From: Thermoplasmata archaeon
Lineage (GTDB): Archaea; Thermoplasmatota; Thermoplasmata; SG8-5; JAGLSY01
Length of the DNA: 5,581 bases
Reading direction: 5' to 3'
NCBI GenBank assembly: GCA_023137005.1
Contig: JAGLQE010000254.1
Coordinates: 1-5,581 of the forward strand
In this document: piece by piece, positions 5,424 to 5,581 of the stretch
Position numbering within the stretch: position 1 is the first letter of the stretch
How the letters are laid out: each line of letters opens with the position of its first letter
Position numbers and translations under genes: made by a program
Notes under the pieces: generated by a model
Databases searched by the model: none
The model's input: the letters and a program-made list of their open reading frames with translations, nothing else
What the model was told of the DNA's origin: nothing

Positions 5424-5526
5424 ATGCGAGAGCAACGCGATTGCATTCAGAACTTCGAAAGATTCGAAGTTTTGAATACACGAATGAATTCGCGCATTCA
5501 AAATTCCGAAGTGAAACGGAGGAATT
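5420..5526 (+). promoter_or_regulatory. Chain of mutually exclusive hairpins (attenuator-like leader)
   Basis: Five arms can pair in alternation. Arm 1 (5420-5429) with 2 (5441-5450) gives ten pairs including two G-U. Arm 2 (5445-5459) with 3 (5463-5477) gives fifteen pairs, one G-U, loop AGA. Arm 3 with 4 (5496-5510) gives fourteen pairs with one mismatch. Finally AATTCC in arm 4 (5502-5507) pairs with GGAATT (5521-5526), covering half of the GGAGG SD at 5518-5522. Arm 1 includes the leader ORF's ATG. The topology resembles ribosome-mediated attenuators, but no T-tract follows, so control would be at translation. Alternatively TTCGAA-AGA-TTCGAA could be a protein-binding operator. Confidence 0.55.
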
Positions 5527-5528
5527 AG
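5424..5528 (+). CDS. Putative Arg-rich 34-residue leader peptide
   Basis: A short ORF begins with ATG seven bases after a clean GGAGG (5412-5416) and ends with TAG three bases before the next gene's ATG. It encodes 34 residues with seven Arg (positions 2, 5, 13, 20, 24, 32, 33) and five Asn, without hydrophobic segments or known motifs. Its own strong SD, its tight in-frame spacing to the next gene (TAG-AAT-ATG) and its coincidence with a chain of alternative hairpins suggest that its translation controls the downstream gene. Two of the Arg codons (CGG AGG) also form that gene's SD, so part of the enrichment is imposed. It could instead be a chance ORF in a structured leader, or a small protein in its own right. 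Confidence 0.5.
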   Translation: MREQRDCIQNFERFEVLNTRMNSRIQNSEVKRRN

Positions 5529-5531
5529 AAT

Positions 5532-5581
5532 ATGACATCATCTAAGGAATGCATGGACATGGAATCGACATATGGAGCGCA
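5532..5581 (+). CDS. Start of a gene, possibly ornithine aminotransferase (partial)
   Basis: Only 16 codons are in the window, reading MTSSKECMDMESTYGA, then CA (His or Gln). The pattern SKE-x-x-D-x-x-x-x-YGA followed by His resembles the N-terminus of class III PLP-dependent ornithine aminotransferases (RocD/OAT), whose members begin with a similar SKE..YGA(N/H)NY stretch; this is recalled family knowledge over very few residues. That enzyme converts ornithine and a 2-oxo acid to glutamate semialdehyde in arginine/ornithine-proline metabolism. GGAGG (5518-5522) is nine bases upstream of the ATG. It follows the Arg-rich leader ORF by three bases, in the same frame, so termination-reinitiation coupling is likely. 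Confidence 0.45.
   Translation, partial: MTSSKECMDMESTYGA

Noticed and set aside
5445..5477. Integron attC-like site in the right-end inverted repeats
   Set aside because: Although AAC and GTT flank the dyad, the spacing, the missing RYYYAAC/GTTRRRY boxes and the lack of any cassette or integrase do not fit.
5209..5541. 110-residue minus-strand ORF across the right-end intergenic region
   Set aside because: It is antisense to the leader hairpins, has no family resemblance or SD, and overlaps the start of the DUF2156 gene and its TATA box.

Overview
This window looks archaeal, probably euryarchaeal, and I lean towards Thermoplasmatota, though that placement is inferred from gene content and not measured. 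The signs are: a transketolase split into two adjacent genes; a stand-alone Trm112-type zinc protein; a Tsr3 (DUF367) rRNA-modification gene; AT-rich TATA-like boxes about 25-30 bases from starts, two of which imply leaderless mRNAs; Shine-Dalgarno sequences close to the archaeal consensus GGAGGTGATC; and an intergenic element with the exact architecture of an archaeal C/D box guide sRNA.

Layout. Positions 1-1381 (minus strand) hold the transketolase pair: the N-terminal (TPP-binding) subunit gene, overlapping by four bases (GTGA) the C-terminal subunit gene, which runs off the left edge. Divergent from it are a flavin reductase-like (FMN split-barrel) protein at 1500-2024 and a 56-residue Trm112-family protein at 2105-2275, both on plus. 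A T-rich convergent gap separates these from a minus-strand pair: a small two-helix membrane protein (2850-3146) overlapping by four bases (ATGA) the Tsr3 aminocarboxypropyltransferase gene (2323-2853). The 188-base gap 3147-3334 contains a C/D box sRNA on plus (about 3218-3277), followed by an exonuclease III/AP endonuclease gene (3335-4117). Convergent with that is a minus-strand pair: a DUF2156 (LPG-synthase C-like) protein (4353-5258) and a small zinc-ribbon protein (4125-4331).

The right end (5259-5581) is the most unusual DNA. On plus there is a 34-codon ORF with its own Shine-Dalgarno sequence, rich in Arg codons and folded into a chain of mutually exclusive hairpins. The last hairpin overlaps the Shine-Dalgarno sequence of the next gene. 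Only the first 16 codons of that gene are present, and they resemble the start of ornithine aminotransferases. Together this looks like a leader-peptide/attenuator-type control region for arginine/ornithine metabolism, which would be notable in an archaeon.

How the genes fit together: the transketolase pair is central carbon metabolism. Trm112, Tsr3 and the C/D sRNA all point to modification of translation components. The sRNA's D guide can pair with the conserved A-loop region of 23S rRNA. The remaining genes cover DNA repair, flavin redox chemistry and poorly characterised functions. I see no mobile elements, CRISPR, tRNA or rRNA genes.
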